Below, piece by piece: positions 8,454 to 19,380 of a stretch of 64,000 bases of DNA. The translations under genes were made by a program, and so were the position numbers. The number at the start of each line of letters is the position of its first letter. The first letter of the stretch is position 1. The notes under the pieces were generated by a model. The model worked only from the letters and a program-made list of their open reading frames with translations. It did not search any database and was not told where the DNA came from. Source of the stretch: DASZHA01 sp049644325 (GTDB taxonomy: Bacteria > Chloroflexota > Dormibacteria > DASZGP01); the NCBI GenBank assembly GCA_049644325.1, contig JBARRR010000061.1, forward strand, positions 26,653-90,652. Direction: 5' to 3'.

Positions 8454-9612
8454 CCGCAGCCTCCAGCCGGAACATGGCCTCGGCGTCGTCGAGGCTGACC
8501 TCCAGCAGCTGGGCGATCCGCCGCAGGCGGTAGATCACGCTCTGCCGGTGCCGGTGGACGGCGGCGGCGGTGGCCGAAACCGAGCGATTGCTGGCGACAT
8601 AGGCCCGCAGGGTTTCGAGCAGCGCCGGGTGGCCGTCGAGCCGGCCGAGGAGCGCCTCCCGGCTCCGCGCCAGCGCCTCGGGGTTCGAGCGCATCGCGGC
8701 ATAGGCGTAGACGTGGGGCAGGCTGAAGACGCGGGGCGACTCGGCGCCAAGCCCCAGCTCCGCCGCCACGCGTGCGGCCGCCGCCGCCTCCTCCACCGCC
8801 CGTCCCAGGGGCACGTCCTCGCCGGCGGTGGCGATGCCGAAGACCACGGCGGGCGTGGCGGCGCAGTCGGCGAGCTGCGCCGGCAGGGGCTCGCGCGCCA
8901 TCAGCCAAACCGCCAACCCCTGCCGCTGGCCGGCGACGGCGCTAGGAAAGCGGGTGCGCATGAGGCCCGCTGTGGTGTCTGCCGACCGCAGCGCCGCCGC
9001 CTCGTCGGCTTCACCGATGGCCACCGCCAGTGCCACTCGGGGCTGCTCCCGTCCGGGCGGGCCCGGGGCGCCTTCACCACGGCCGGAGATCAGGTCCTCG
9101 AAGAGCGCCGACTCGCTGAAGGCGTGGGCCCTGGCGATCTCCTCGGCCTGGCGCGCATAGGCCTCGGCGATGCGGGAGCTGAGCTGGTCGATGTACTCGA
9201 AGACCTGGCCCGCCAGGGGTAGCAGGGCCTCGGGTCGGACCTCAGGGTCGTCAAGGCCCACCTTGAGGGTTTCGTCCCAGCCTACCCGGGCGCCGATGCG
9301 CAGGGCGTGGAGCAGGGGTTCCAGCGGCTCGCCCACCACCGCCACGTTGCGGGCGATCCCCTGGACGACGCGGACGTCCCGGTCCGCGGGCGGGCTCCCG
9401 GTCTCGAGGATGCGGACGAAGAGGCGGGTGGCAAGGCGGCAGCGTTGCAGCACCGCATGGCGGTAGAGCTCGGGGTTAGCGGCATAGCGCGGGACCTCGT
9501 CGAGGATGGCGGCCTCCATCTGGCGCGCCATCGCCGGGGTCGATGCCCGGAGCCGCTCCAGCGCGGTTTGAGGAAGGGCGGCCGCCCGGGGCCTGAGGTT
9601 CAGGGATTCCAC
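8419..9612 (-). CDS. PucR-family transcriptional regulator
   Basis: 397 residues, GTG start at 9612. The C-terminal helix-turn-helix of the PucR/CdaR type is clear: the segment from NRSVSATAAAVHRHRQSVIY through RLRRIAQLLEVSLDD. The middle resembles the GGDEF-like degenerate domain of this family (VALAVAIGEAD...), and the N-terminal 160 residues are helical. The GTG is preceded on its strand by TATGAT and exactly 6 nt, suggesting a leaderless message. It lies divergent from the desaturase-like gene at 9705, which it may control. Its 3' end overlaps the glycosyltransferase gene tail-to-tail. Confidence 0.85.
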   Translation of the reverse strand: MESLNLRPRAAALPQTALERLRASTPAMARQMEAAILDEVPRYAANPELYRHAVLQRCRLATRLFVRILETGSPPADRDVRVVQGIARNVAVVGEPLEPLLHALRIGARVGWDETLKVGLDDPEVRPEALLPLAGQVFEYIDQLSSRIAEAYARQAEEIARAHAFSESALFEDLISGRGEGAPGPPGREQPRVALAVAIGEADEAAALRSADTTAGLMRTRFPSAVAGQRQGLAVWLMAREPLPAQLADCAATPAVVFGIATAGEDVPLGRAVEEAAAAARVAAELGLGAESPRVFSLPHVYAYAAMRSNPEALARSREALLGRLDGHPALLETLRAYVASNRSVSATAAAVHRHRQSVIYRLRRIAQLLEVSLDDAEAMFRLEAAVRTVPTDPGTG

Positions 9613-9618
9613 GACGGG

Positions 9619-9635
9619 ATCATATACAAATGTAT
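9619..9635. promoter_or_regulatory. Promoter of the PucR gene with adjacent palindrome (putative operator)
   Basis: On the minus strand, TATGAT (9624-9619) is followed by 6 nt and the GTG at 9612. Partly overlapping it, ATACA-AA-TGTAT (9624-9635) is a perfect inverted repeat, strikingly AT-rich in a GC-rich intergenic region of 92 nt shared with the divergent gene at 9705. Inference: an autoregulatory operator that could also act on the divergent promoter. Confidence 0.5.
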
Positions 9636-9692
9636 GAAGAAGCGGCCTAATGTTTCTGCGTAGAGGCGCGTCAGCTATTCGGTTTGTCCTAA

Positions 9693-9698
9693 TAGACT
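9693..9698 (+). promoter_or_regulatory. -10-like hexamer, leaderless start of the desaturase-like gene
   Basis: TAGACT followed by exactly 6 nt and the ATG at 9705; no Shine-Dalgarno sequence lies between. Same geometry as many genes in this window. Confidence 0.55.
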
Positions 9699-9704
9699 GG
9701 CCTC

Positions 9705-10547
9705 ATGAGCGACGAAATGCTGTACGAGAAGCACTTCGAGCGGATGGAGCGGAATCGCTGGATGCTGTCCCGGGACGTTCCCTGGGAGCAGCTGCAGCCC
9801 GAGCTCCTGCCCGACGGGCTTGTCAACGACCTGCGCTATGTCTGCCTGACCGAGCTCTCGGCGCTGTATGCGACCGAGATGTTCATCCGCGACTTCTACG
9901 ACGACATCGACTTCTGCGCCTTCGTCTCGATCTGGTTCTACGAAGAGATGAAGCACTTCCTGACGATGAAGAAGTACATCAACAAGTGCGGGGTGCACCT
10001 GCCCGACCTCGACACCGAGCTGCCCAAGCTGCGGCTCAGCTTCGATCCCGGACCGGCGGTGCAGACCATGACGATGCACTTCATCGGCGAGCACCGGCTG
10101 GCGCTCTGGTACAACAACTTCGCCGATTCGTTCCAGGAGCCCGTGATCAAGAAGATCTTCCGGATCCTGGCCACCGACGAGCTCCGCCACGGCGCGGTTT
10201 ACATGACCTACCTCAATAAGGCCGCCAAGAAGGACGAAGACGTCCTGCGCGAGGTCCTGATGATGTCGCTGTGGATGCTGCGCTCCAGCTCAGACAAGCC
10301 CAAGCACCCCACGACCATCACCAAGCCATCGGTCCTGGACATGCTCGAGGACCCCGACTACCTGGTTCGGATGATCAACACCTACACCCCGCTCGACAAG
10401 TACGACGAGTCGGAGATGAAGGAGACCGTCTTCGCCAACCTGACCAAGTTCGCGGGCCGGAGCATCAGCTCTGAGCGCGAGCTCCTCCACGTCCTACGCG
10501 ACCTCAAGGAGCCGGACAAGGAAATGGTCGGGGCCCGCCCGCTCTAA
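9705..10547 (+). CDS. Ferritin-like diiron protein, acyl-ACP desaturase type
   Basis: 280 residues. A helical-bundle protein with a full set of likely diiron ligands: E50 (CLTELSALYATEM), E81-x-x-H84 (EEMKH), E129 (IGEHR) and E159-x-x-H162 (DELRH). Spacing and neighbours of these motifs resemble the FA_desaturase_2 (stearoyl-ACP desaturase) branch of the ferritin-like superfamily, which introduces a double bond into acyl-ACP using O2 and reduced ferredoxin. It could also be another diiron oxygenase such as an N-oxygenase. Monocistronic, divergent from a PucR regulator, and ended by a strong hairpin. Confidence 0.75.
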   Translation: MSDEMLYEKHFERMERNRWMLSRDVPWEQLQPELLPDGLVNDLRYVCLTELSALYATEMFIRDFYDDIDFCAFVSIWFYEEMKHFLTMKKYINKCGVHLPDLDTELPKLRLSFDPGPAVQTMTMHFIGEHRLALWYNNFADSFQEPVIKKIFRILATDELRHGAVYMTYLNKAAKKDEDVLREVLMMSLWMLRSSSDKPKHPTTITKPSVLDMLEDPDYLVRMINTYTPLDKYDESEMKETVFANLTKFAGRSISSERELLHVLRDLKEPDKEMVGARPL

Positions 10548-10566
10548 ACCCGAATCGGGCGGGCCC
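10531..10566. terminator. Long GC hairpin between convergent genes
   Basis: GGGCCCGCCCG (10531-10541) pairs perfectly with CGGGCGGGCCC (10556-10566), an 11-bp stem with a 14-nt loop containing the stop codon region of the upstream gene. There is no T-tract, but the position between convergent genes suggests bidirectional termination or mRNA 3'-end protection. Confidence 0.55.
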
Positions 10567-10575
10567 GCGCCTGGA

Positions 10576-11955
10576 CTAGGCCGGGGGCGGTTCCTCGGCG
10601 TAGTGGGGTGGCGGCGCCGGTGGCGGTATGTCAGGCGCCGCAGGGGTGAACGGCAGGGGATAGGGATCGATGGTCGCGGGGGCCGGCGGGGTGCCCGGCT
10701 CGGGGCTGTAGATCTCCCGGTCCTCTTCGGCCGTGGGCGTGGCAGGCGGCGGGGCATACGCGACCGGGGGAAGGTCGGTCATAGGCCTTGGCACGTAGGG
10801 CTGGGCTTCGAACGCCTGCGGCGGCACGGGGTCGATTGGCGGTGGCACGATCGCAGGTGTGGGGGCCGCGGCGAGTGGGACCGGTGCCGTCGGTTGGGGC
10901 GCCGGGGCGGGCCCAGTCTGAGGCACCGGGAACGCCGGCGGCGAAACCGGTGGCGGGGTTGGCGTCACTGGCGCCGGGGCGACCGGGGTCGCCGGGCCGG
11001 TTTCGGCGGGCGCTGCTGTGGCCGGCGAAGCCGCAGCGGGGGGCTCAGGCGCTGAGCCAGCCGGTGCCTCGGACGCAGCCGCCAGGGCCACCACCGCGCC
11101 AGTGCCTGTAGCTGCCGCGCCCGCGCCGGCGGCCACCGCGCCCGCGCCGGCCTCCATCGTGCCGCCAACGGCACGTGGGTTGGCGCCGGGAACGTCCGGT
11201 TCGGCTGTGGGCATGGCGTCGGTTGGTGCCGCTGGGGTGATCATCGCCGCCGCGTTGGCCTCGACCTTGTCGGGGTCGAGGTACTGGATCACCAGCGTTC
11301 CCGCCAGCCGGTCATGAAGAGCCCGCTTGGTCTTGCTCCCGGCGACCAGCGCGGCGTCGAGCAGGGCGAAGCCAAAGAGCACGAACAGGGCGATCGCGAA
11401 CACCAGGGGAATGTTGATGAGCAGGATCAGAACCGCATACGCGGAGAAGGAGAACAGCCACCGCAGGAGAGCCCGGCCAAAGCCGATGGGGCCGCCCTTG
11501 GCGTTGACGATGTGGAGGTTGAACAGCCGCATCAGCGGGGTGGCGCCGAGGATCGCCATCGAGCCGACGAAGTAGAGCAGCGTAACCAGCACCAGGGTCA
11601 ATGTCAGGTACAGGAGCTGGACGACCTGGCTCTCGATCAGGCTCCGGGCGGGGTTGCTGGGATCGATGTGGGTGGGAGTCAGGGTCGCAATCCAGATGAA
11701 GACGACCACCGTCAGGATCACCAGGAGGAGGACCGAGTCAAGCAGCAGGGCTACCAGCCGTACCCAGAAGCCTGCGGGCTGCGCGATCTTGACAGGCGCC
11801 GCCGTGCTGACGGCGGTTGCGGAGCTGCTGCCGGCGACTAGCATCCCTGGCCGCTGCGGCAGCGCATATCCACACTTTCCACAGCGCACTTCGGCGCCGC
11901 TGTTGGCCCACCCGCAACGGCGGCACTGGATCTGCCAGGACTGAACTTGGCTCAT
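10576..11955 (-). CDS. RDD-family membrane protein with N-terminal zinc ribbon and Pro/Ala-rich tail
   Basis: 459 residues from ATG 11955, chosen over a start 42 nt upstream because CAGAAT lies exactly 6 nt before it. Residues 10-31 form a zinc ribbon with two CxxC knuckles (CRRCGW...CGKCGY). An RDD domain follows (GFWVRLVALLLDSVLL, about residues 58-230) with three or four membrane helices. The last 200 residues are a Pro/Ala/Thr-rich low-complexity cytoplasmic or surface extension. The function of RDD proteins is mostly unknown; some are sodium/proton antiporter-like. It ends next to the hairpin at 10531. Confidence 0.85.
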   Translation of the reverse strand: MSQVQSWQIQCRRCGWANSGAEVRCGKCGYALPQRPGMLVAGSSSATAVSTAAPVKIAQPAGFWVRLVALLLDSVLLLVILTVVVFIWIATLTPTHIDPSNPARSLIESQVVQLLYLTLTLVLVTLLYFVGSMAILGATPLMRLFNLHIVNAKGGPIGFGRALLRWLFSFSAYAVLILLINIPLVFAIALFVLFGFALLDAALVAGSKTKRALHDRLAGTLVIQYLDPDKVEANAAAMITPAAPTDAMPTAEPDVPGANPRAVGGTMEAGAGAVAAGAGAAATGTGAVVALAAASEAPAGSAPEPPAAASPATAAPAETGPATPVAPAPVTPTPPPVSPPAFPVPQTGPAPAPQPTAPVPLAAAPTPAIVPPPIDPVPPQAFEAQPYVPRPMTDLPPVAYAPPPATPTAEEDREIYSPEPGTPPAPATIDPYPLPFTPAAPDIPPPAPPPHYAEEPPPA

Positions 11956-11969
11956 GGCGCCATTCTGGC

Positions 11970-12665
11970 CTAGACAAGGGGCCAGGGGAACGACCATGAG
12001 CTGTCTGGGTGAGGAAAGACACCAGGCTGTTGCAATGCCTTTGCGCGGCGTTGCAAAGCCTCCACTTCATCCTGCTGCAGGACCTCGTCCAACTCGCGTC
12101 GGAGAGGGTCGTCCGCGGCTTTGAGACGCTTGGCCAGCCCGCCGATCGCCGCCCGTTCCCTCGATGGCAGCGGTTCACCTGCGAAGTCCCAGATCACCGT
12201 GCGCAGCTTGGGCTCGACGTTGAAGGTCAGCCCGTTGTCGATTGCCCAGACGTGGCCCCCGTCGCCGAGCAGGCAATGGCCGCCCTTGCGGTCGGCGTTG
12301 TTGGTGAGGATGTCGAAGACCGCCAGACGCTGGAACGTCGCACGGTGGCCCTCGAGAAGCGTGAAGTAGTGCTGCTCCGGGTCATGGTCGACGAACAGCT
12401 GCAGAGAGCCGGGCCCCAGGGGAAGATCGTCACGGGCGATGGTGAGCGGCACAAAGCCCCAGCCCAGGGCGGCGTCGACAAGATGGGCGGCGACCTCGCG
12501 CCGGTACAGCGTCTCTTCAGGGAAGTCATACAGCGGGCGTTCCCCGGCCACTGGTTTGTAGACGGCAGGGGTCTCGCCCTGGTCGTCGCAGCAGCGCGTC
12601 AGGAAGGTCCGGTTGCTGGAGTAGGGAAGGCGGCCCACGACCTCGACCTGCCCGGCTCGCAACAA
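11970..12665 (-). CDS. SCO1664-family protein (TIGR03843, PI3/4-kinase-like fold)
   Basis: About 231 residues if translation begins at the TTG at 12665; the frame is open upstream but is a shadow of the DUF3090 gene there, and no ATG/GTG or clear ribosome site fits, so the start is uncertain. Typical family motifs are present: EVVGRLPYSSNRTFL near the start, AVYKPVAGERPL, LFDxxTNNADRKGGH-like FDILTNNADRKGGH and AIDNGLTFN. These correspond to the catalytic and metal-binding motifs of the HipA/PI3-kinase-like fold. In Actinobacteria this gene is the third member of a conserved trio with DUF3090 and a phosphomutase, exactly as here. Confidence 0.85.
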   Translation of the reverse strand: MLRAGQVEVVGRLPYSSNRTFLTRCCDDQGETPAVYKPVAGERPLYDFPEETLYRREVAAHLVDAALGWGFVPLTIARDDLPLGPGSLQLFVDHDPEQHYFTLLEGHRATFQRLAVFDILTNNADRKGGHCLLGDGGHVWAIDNGLTFNVEPKLRTVIWDFAGEPLPSRERAAIGGLAKRLKAADDPLRRELDEVLQQDEVEALQRRAKALQQPGVFPHPDSSWSFPWPLV

Positions 12666-12694
12666 GGCTTCGCGCCGGGCCGCGCCCCGGGCGC

Positions 12695-13198
12695 CTAGAA
12701 GACCGGGCTCTTCCCGTTCTTGCGGGGGCACAGGTGGCCCTCGGGGTCCATCGGCAGCCCGCAGATGGGGCAGAGCGGCCGGCCCCTGGCGACCAGCTCG
12801 AGGCCGCGCGCGGAGAGCGCCAGCGCCTGCTCGGGCCGCATCCAAACCCGGGCGGTGGCCACCGCGTCCTCCTCAGCATCTTCGTCCTCGGGAGCCTCCT
12901 GGGCGACGAGCACAATCATCTTGCGGTCGTCGTCGACGCCCAGACCCAGCTGGGCCGCGCGCCAGTCCGGCTCGACCGGCTCCTGGAGCTCGGCGGGCTC
13001 CTCCTCGGGACCCAGCTCCTGGCCCTGGAGCATCTCCACCGCGCGCTCCGCCAGCGCCTGCACCTGGACCTTCTCCACCAGCATCGTCAGGGTGCGGTAC
13101 ATCGACCGAGCCTGGATGTAGAAGGCGCGCTGGCCGGGCGGACCGACGGTGCCCACCGCCACGCTCTCGGCGGGGTCGATCTCGATGTCTTCGGCCAT
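12695..13198 (-). CDS. DUF3090-family protein (TIGR03847)
   Basis: 167 residues. The family's order is preserved: a GPPGQRAFYIQARS segment near the start, LVEKVQVQALAERAVEML, a central acidic stretch, then a C-terminal zinc-ribbon-like CPICGLPMDPEGHLCPRKNG. Function unknown; always genomically linked to the histidine phosphatase upstream and the SCO1664 protein downstream. CAGAAT lies 6 nt before the ATG and overlaps the previous gene's stop, so a second internal promoter is possible. Confidence 0.9.
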   Translation of the reverse strand: MAEDIEIDPAESVAVGTVGPPGQRAFYIQARSMYRTLTMLVEKVQVQALAERAVEMLQGQELGPEEEPAELQEPVEPDWRAAQLGLGVDDDRKMIVLVAQEAPEDEDAEEDAVATARVWMRPEQALALSARGLELVARGRPLCPICGLPMDPEGHLCPRKNGKSPVF

Positions 13199-13201
13199 GG
13201 C

Positions 13202-13837
13202 CTAATTCTGCCCGGACCGGCCCTTGCGCCGGGGCAGGAGCTCGGCCAGCCCGCCAACTTCGTTGACGCACACCAGGCCCGGCCCGCCGGGGGTCAGAAC
13301 CAGCGCCGAAACCGCGGCGGGGGCGACGTGGAGGCGCTGGAAAAGGTCGAGGTGGACGCCGATGAAATGGGCCAGGGCCGCCTTGATCACGTCTCCGTGG
13401 GAGAAGGCGGCCACGGTCTCCCTGGGGTGGGCCTCGGCCAGCTCGTCGATGCAGCCGACGATCCGGGCCTGGACCTCCCGCAGCGCCTCGCCACCCGGGA
13501 AGCGGGCGTCCGCCGGCCGCTGCTGAACCCGCTTCCAGAGGTCGGTCTTACGCAGGGCCTTGAACTCCTGGCCGGTCCACTGACCGTAGTCGCACTCGTT
13601 GAGGCGGGCATCGGTCTGGATCTTGAGGCCGCGGCCCTTGGCCAGCGGCGCGGCGGTCTCCCTGGCGCGCTCCAACGGGCTGGAGTAGAGGCGGTCGATT
13701 GGGACGCCCTCCAATCGCCCCACCAGGCGCTGGGCCTGGGCCTTGCCGGCGTCGCTCAGGTGGACGCCAGGGGTCCGGCCGACCAGCTGTTTGGCGGTCA
13801 GCCCGGTGGTGCCGTGGCGGATCAGCAGGAGCAGCAT
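13202..13837 (-). CDS. Histidine phosphatase, MSMEG_4193-type phosphomutase
   Basis: 211 residues starting MLLLLIRHG; the RHG motif gives the phospho-accepting histidine, with ERARETA, the acid region NECDYGQWTG, and FSHGDVIKA (second catalytic His) behind it. I use ATG 13837 instead of a TTG two codons upstream because TAGCCT sits exactly 6 nt before the ATG. First gene of the conserved trio with DUF3090 and the SCO1664 protein (stop-to-start distance 3 nt). The substrate is unknown. Confidence 0.88.
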   Translation of the reverse strand: MLLLLIRHGTTGLTAKQLVGRTPGVHLSDAGKAQAQRLVGRLEGVPIDRLYSSPLERARETAAPLAKGRGLKIQTDARLNECDYGQWTGQEFKALRKTDLWKRVQQRPADARFPGGEALREVQARIVGCIDELAEAHPRETVAAFSHGDVIKAALAHFIGVHLDLFQRLHVAPAAVSALVLTPGGPGLVCVNEVGGLAELLPRRKGRSGQN

Positions 13838-13843
13838 CGCCAA

Positions 13844-13849
13844 AGGCTA
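13844..13849 (-). promoter_or_regulatory. -10-like hexamer for the phosphomutase/DUF3090/SCO1664 operon
   Basis: TAGCCT on the minus strand, 6 nt before ATG 13837; leaderless geometry. Confidence 0.5.
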
Positions 13850-13987
13850 CCGGCCAGTCACAGCAGCGTTACCGACCCGACACCAAAGTCATGGGAAAGG
13901 TGGTAACACTGCTATCACCCCCGGAATACACCGGCAGCGGTCGGGATTGAAGGGTTTGTATCCCTCGAAGGTATTCAAAAAGAAGAG

Positions 13988-14206
13988 ATGGATGAGTCAA
14001 TTATTCAGTTCAGGGATCAACACGCTCTCCTGCTGACCGAGATCCGCAAGCTGCAGCAAGCAGCCGACGACAGCCAGGCCTCGCGCCAGCGCGAGTTGAA
14101 CAGCATCCTCAAGGTGGTGGCACGCAACTACCTGCGCGAGTACGTGGATCCCGAGGTCACCGAGGACCAGCTCAGCGACTGGCTAACCCGGCTAGAGGCC
14201 GCCTAG
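13988..14206 (+). CDS. Small helical protein, unknown
   Basis: 72 residues, acidic at both ends and predicted mostly helical (MDESIIQFRDQHALLLTEIR... with heptad-like spacing), possibly a short coiled coil. No recognisable family or catalytic motif. A purine-rich AAAAAGAAGAG lies immediately before the ATG, rather close for a ribosome site. It stands alone between the divergent phosphomutase operon and a small membrane-protein gene. Coding character is suggested by charged, non-repetitive composition. Confidence 0.6.
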   Translation: MDESIIQFRDQHALLLTEIRKLQQAADDSQASRQRELNSILKVVARNYLREYVDPEVTEDQLSDWLTRLEAA

Positions 14207-14235
14207 CTCTCGGGGGCCCTGCGCGGCCCCGGCCC

Positions 14236-14241
14236 TAGACT
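14236..14241 (+). promoter_or_regulatory. -10-like hexamer, leaderless GTG start
   Basis: TAGACT followed by 6 nt and the GTG at 14248; the same hexamer as at 9693. Confidence 0.5.
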
Positions 14242-14247
14242 CTGCGG

Positions 14248-14547
14248 GTGGCAACCGAAGAGCCCGGCCCACCGGGTCGCGCAACATACCCGAGCGGCCG
14301 GCCCAAGCTGACCCGGGCGGAGCAGCGCTACAACTACGGCGTGGCCATCGCCGCGGTAGCGGTGGTGGTGGTCCTGATCGTGGTCTCACCCAGGATCACC
14401 ATCGATGGCCTGGACATCCCCGTCTTCATCACCGCGGTGCTGGTCTTCGCATTCCTTTTCGGACTCGGCCAGATGGCGATCGGCCTAACCCGGCGGCGGC
14501 GGTACCTGCGCTCGCTGGACCCCCCGGATCGACGGGAGAGCGACTAG
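14248..14547 (+). CDS. Small two-helix membrane protein, unknown
   Basis: 99 residues from GTG 14248. A hydrophilic N-terminus (about 30 residues) is followed by two membrane helices (about 31-47 and 55-75) separated by a short loop, and an Arg-rich C-terminus (TRRRRYL). No known family recognised. The start is supported by TAGACT 6 nt upstream. dnaK follows 134 nt downstream with its own ribosome site. Confidence 0.65.
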   Translation: MATEEPGPPGRATYPSGRPKLTRAEQRYNYGVAIAAVAVVVVLIVVSPRITIDGLDIPVFITAVLVFAFLFGLGQMAIGLTRRRRYLRSLDPPDRRESD

Positions 14548-14681
14548 GCTTTAGGTTTCGCAGCGAACTCGGCGGGTATAACCTCTCCGAACCTGTGGAT
14601 GGGCGTAATCCGCCGTCTTGCGGTTCAAAATTTGACACTGAGAACAGGCATCCTGAGATCAGGAAGGAGTAACTGGAAAAC

Positions 14682-16589
14682 ATGGCCAAGGCAGTCGGAA
14701 TAGACCTCGGCACCACCAACAGCGTCGTTGCGACGATGGAGGGGGGCGAGGCCGTAGTAATCCCCAACGCGGAAGGCGGTAGGACAACGCCTTCGGTTGT
14801 CGCCTTCACCAAGAGCGGTGAGCGGCTGGTGGGCACCCTTGCCCGTCGCCAGGCCGCGGTCAACCCGGAGAACACCATCTACTCGATCAAGCGTTTCATG
14901 GGCCGCCGCTACCCGGAGGTCGAGGAGGAGCGCAAGATCGTCCCCTACAAGGTCGTCGCGGGCAAGGACGAGCGCGTCGAGATCGAGGTTGCCGGGGAGA
15001 CCTACACCCCCGAGCAGATCTCGGCGATGATCCTGCAGAAGCTCAAGACCGATGCTGAGGCCTACCTCGGCCAGCCGGTCAAGGACGCGGTGGTCACGGT
15101 GCCGGCGTACTTCAACGACGCCCAGCGCCAGGCCACCAAGAATGCCGGCGAGATCGCCGGCCTGAATGTCGTCCGGATCATCAACGAGCCCACCGCGGCC
15201 GCTCTGGCCTACGGGCTGGACAAGAAGACCAACGAGAAGATCCTGGTCTGGGACCTCGGTGGTGGGACCTTCGACGTGTCCATCCTCGAGGTGGGCGACG
15301 GCGTCTTCGAGGTCAAGGCGACCAACGGCGATACCCACCTCGGTGGTGACGACTACGACCGTCGCATCGTCGACTGGATCGCCGACGAGTTCAAGAAGGA
15401 CCAGGGCATCGACCTGCGCCAGGATCGCCAGGCCCTGCAGCGCCTGACGGAGGCGGCCGAGAAGGCCAAGATCGAGCTCAGTTCGCGGTTGGAGACCGAT
15501 ATCAACCTGCCCTTTATCACCGCCGTCGACGGCGTGCCCAAGCATCTCGACATGAAGCTCTCGCGAGCCAAGTTCGAGCAGCTGACGACCGACCTCACCG
15601 ACCGCACCAAGGGCCCGTTCCAGGCCGCCCTCAAGGACGCTGGGATGAAGCCCAATGAGATCGACGAGGTCATCCTCGTCGGTGGCTCGACGCGGATGCC
15701 CGTGATCCAGGAGCTGGTCAAGAGCCTGGTCGGAAAAGAGCCGCACCGCGGCGTCAACCCCGACGAGGTTGTGGCCATGGGTGCCGCCATCCAGGCCGGC
15801 GTTCTCCAGGGCGACGTCAAGGACGTCCTGCTGCTGGACGTGACCCCGCTCAGCCTCGGCATCATGACCGAGGGGTCGGTCAACACGCCGATGATCCCGC
15901 GCAACACCACCATTCCCACGAGCAAGACCGAGACGTTCTCGACCGCTTCTGACAACCAGAACAGCGTTGAGATCGTGGTCCTGCAGGGAGAGCGGCCGAT
16001 GGCCAAGGACAACCGCGAGCTGGGCAAGTTCAAGCTCGACGGCATCCCGCCGGCGCCCCGTGGCGTGCCTCAGATCGAGGTCACGTTCGACACCGACGCC
16101 AACGGCATCCTCAATGTCCACGCCAAGGACCGCGCCACCGGCAAGGAACAGAAGGTGACCATCACCGGCTCGACCACCCTCGACAAGACCGAGGTCGAGA
16201 AGATGGTGAAGGAGGCCGAGGTCAACGCCGCCGAGGACGAGCGCCGTCGCGGCGAGATCGAGGCCCACAACCAGCTGGACGGGTTGATCTACCAGGTCGA
16301 GAAGTTCATGCGCGAGAGTGGCGACAAGGTCCCGACCGAGCTTCGCTCCGAGGTGGAGGGCAAGCTGCCCGCCGCCAAGGAGGCGCTGGAGAGCAACGAC
16401 AAGGACCGGATGGAAACGGCCTTCCGGGAGCTGTCCGAGGCCTACCAGAAGGTCGGCACCGCCATGTACGAGCAGCAGGGCGCCCCATCCGCCGAGGGGT
16501 CCTCCGATGGAGCCGCCGACGGGACGCCTTCCGAGGATGGCACCAAGCCTGAAGGCGACGTGGTCGACGCGGAGTTCAAGGAAGTCTAG
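14682..16589 (+). CDS. dnaK: Molecular chaperone DnaK (Hsp70)
   Basis: 635 residues, normal length. It begins [16 protein letters not shown] (nucleotide-binding domain), with [18 protein letters not shown] and the GGTFDVSIL phosphate loop; the substrate-binding domain starts after DVTPLSLGI, the helical lid runs from about residue 505, and the tail is acidic, ending VVDAEFKEV. Ribosome site AGGAAGGAGT at 14661-14670. TTGACA at 14632-14637 may be a -35 box. No CIRCE or HspR-type HAIR repeat was found upstream. grpE and dnaJ are not adjacent; clpB follows after a terminator. Confidence 0.98.
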   Translation: MAKAVGIDLGTTNSVVATMEGGEAVVIPNAEGGRTTPSVVAFTKSGERLVGTLARRQAAVNPENTIYSIKRFMGRRYPEVEEERKIVPYKVVAGKDERVEIEVAGETYTPEQISAMILQKLKTDAEAYLGQPVKDAVVTVPAYFNDAQRQATKNAGEIAGLNVVRIINEPTAAALAYGLDKKTNEKILVWDLGGGTFDVSILEVGDGVFEVKATNGDTHLGGDDYDRRIVDWIADEFKKDQGIDLRQDRQALQRLTEAAEKAKIELSSRLETDINLPFITAVDGVPKHLDMKLSRAKFEQLTTDLTDRTKGPFQAALKDAGMKPNEIDEVILVGGSTRMPVIQELVKSLVGKEPHRGVNPDEVVAMGAAIQAGVLQGDVKDVLLLDVTPLSLGIMTEGSVNTPMIPRNTTIPTSKTETFSTASDNQNSVEIVVLQGERPMAKDNRELGKFKLDGIPPAPRGVPQIEVTFDTDANGILNVHAKDRATGKEQKVTITGSTTLDKTEVEKMVKEAEVNAAEDERRRGEIEAHNQLDGLIYQVEKFMRESGDKVPTELRSEVEGKLPAAKEALESNDKDRMETAFRELSEAYQKVGTAMYEQQGAPSAEGSSDGAADGTPSEDGTKPEGDVVDAEFKEV

Positions 16590-16600
16590 GGCAGCACAAG

Positions 16601-16633
16601 AAGGCCGGGGCCGTCATGGCCCCGGCCTTTTTT
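16601..16633 (+). terminator. Rho-independent terminator after dnaK
   Basis: AAGGCCGGGGCC (16601-16612) pairs perfectly with GGCCCCGGCCTT (16618-16629) around a 5-nt loop, followed by a run of Ts to 16633. It separates dnaK from clpB. This is the clearest intrinsic terminator in the window. Confidence 0.92.
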
Positions 16634-16724
16634 ATTGGGGCGGCCCTCCGTCGCGGCTGTCACCGAGACCGGCGGCGACATAGCGGTTTGCCCTGCCACG
16701 CCGACGGGTACAAACTCTTGGGAC

Positions 16725-19352
<2,628 letters not shown>

Positions 19353-19368
19353 CCGCCTGGCCGGGGCT

Positions 19369-19374
19369 TAGGCT
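19369..19374 (+). promoter_or_regulatory. -10-like hexamer, leaderless start of SAM hydrolase gene
   Basis: TAGGCT, then 6 nt, then ATG 19381. Only 28 nt separate clpB and this gene. Confidence 0.5.
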
Positions 19375-19380
19375 AGGGCG

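Noticed and set aside
7990..9222. 410-codon plus-strand ORF across the glycosyltransferase and PucR genes
   Set aside because: Overlaps two real genes, low-complexity Arg/Pro/Ser/Gly composition.
14548..14681. CIRCE or HAIR heat-shock operators upstream of dnaK
   Set aside because: Searched by eye; no TTAGCACTC/GAGTGCTAA or CTTGAGT/ACTCAAG pair found.
14625..16268. 547-codon minus-strand ORF opposite dnaK
   Set aside because: Antisense shadow of a highly expressed GC-rich gene; Leu/Val/Gly/Asp-biased composition, no domain, no start signals.
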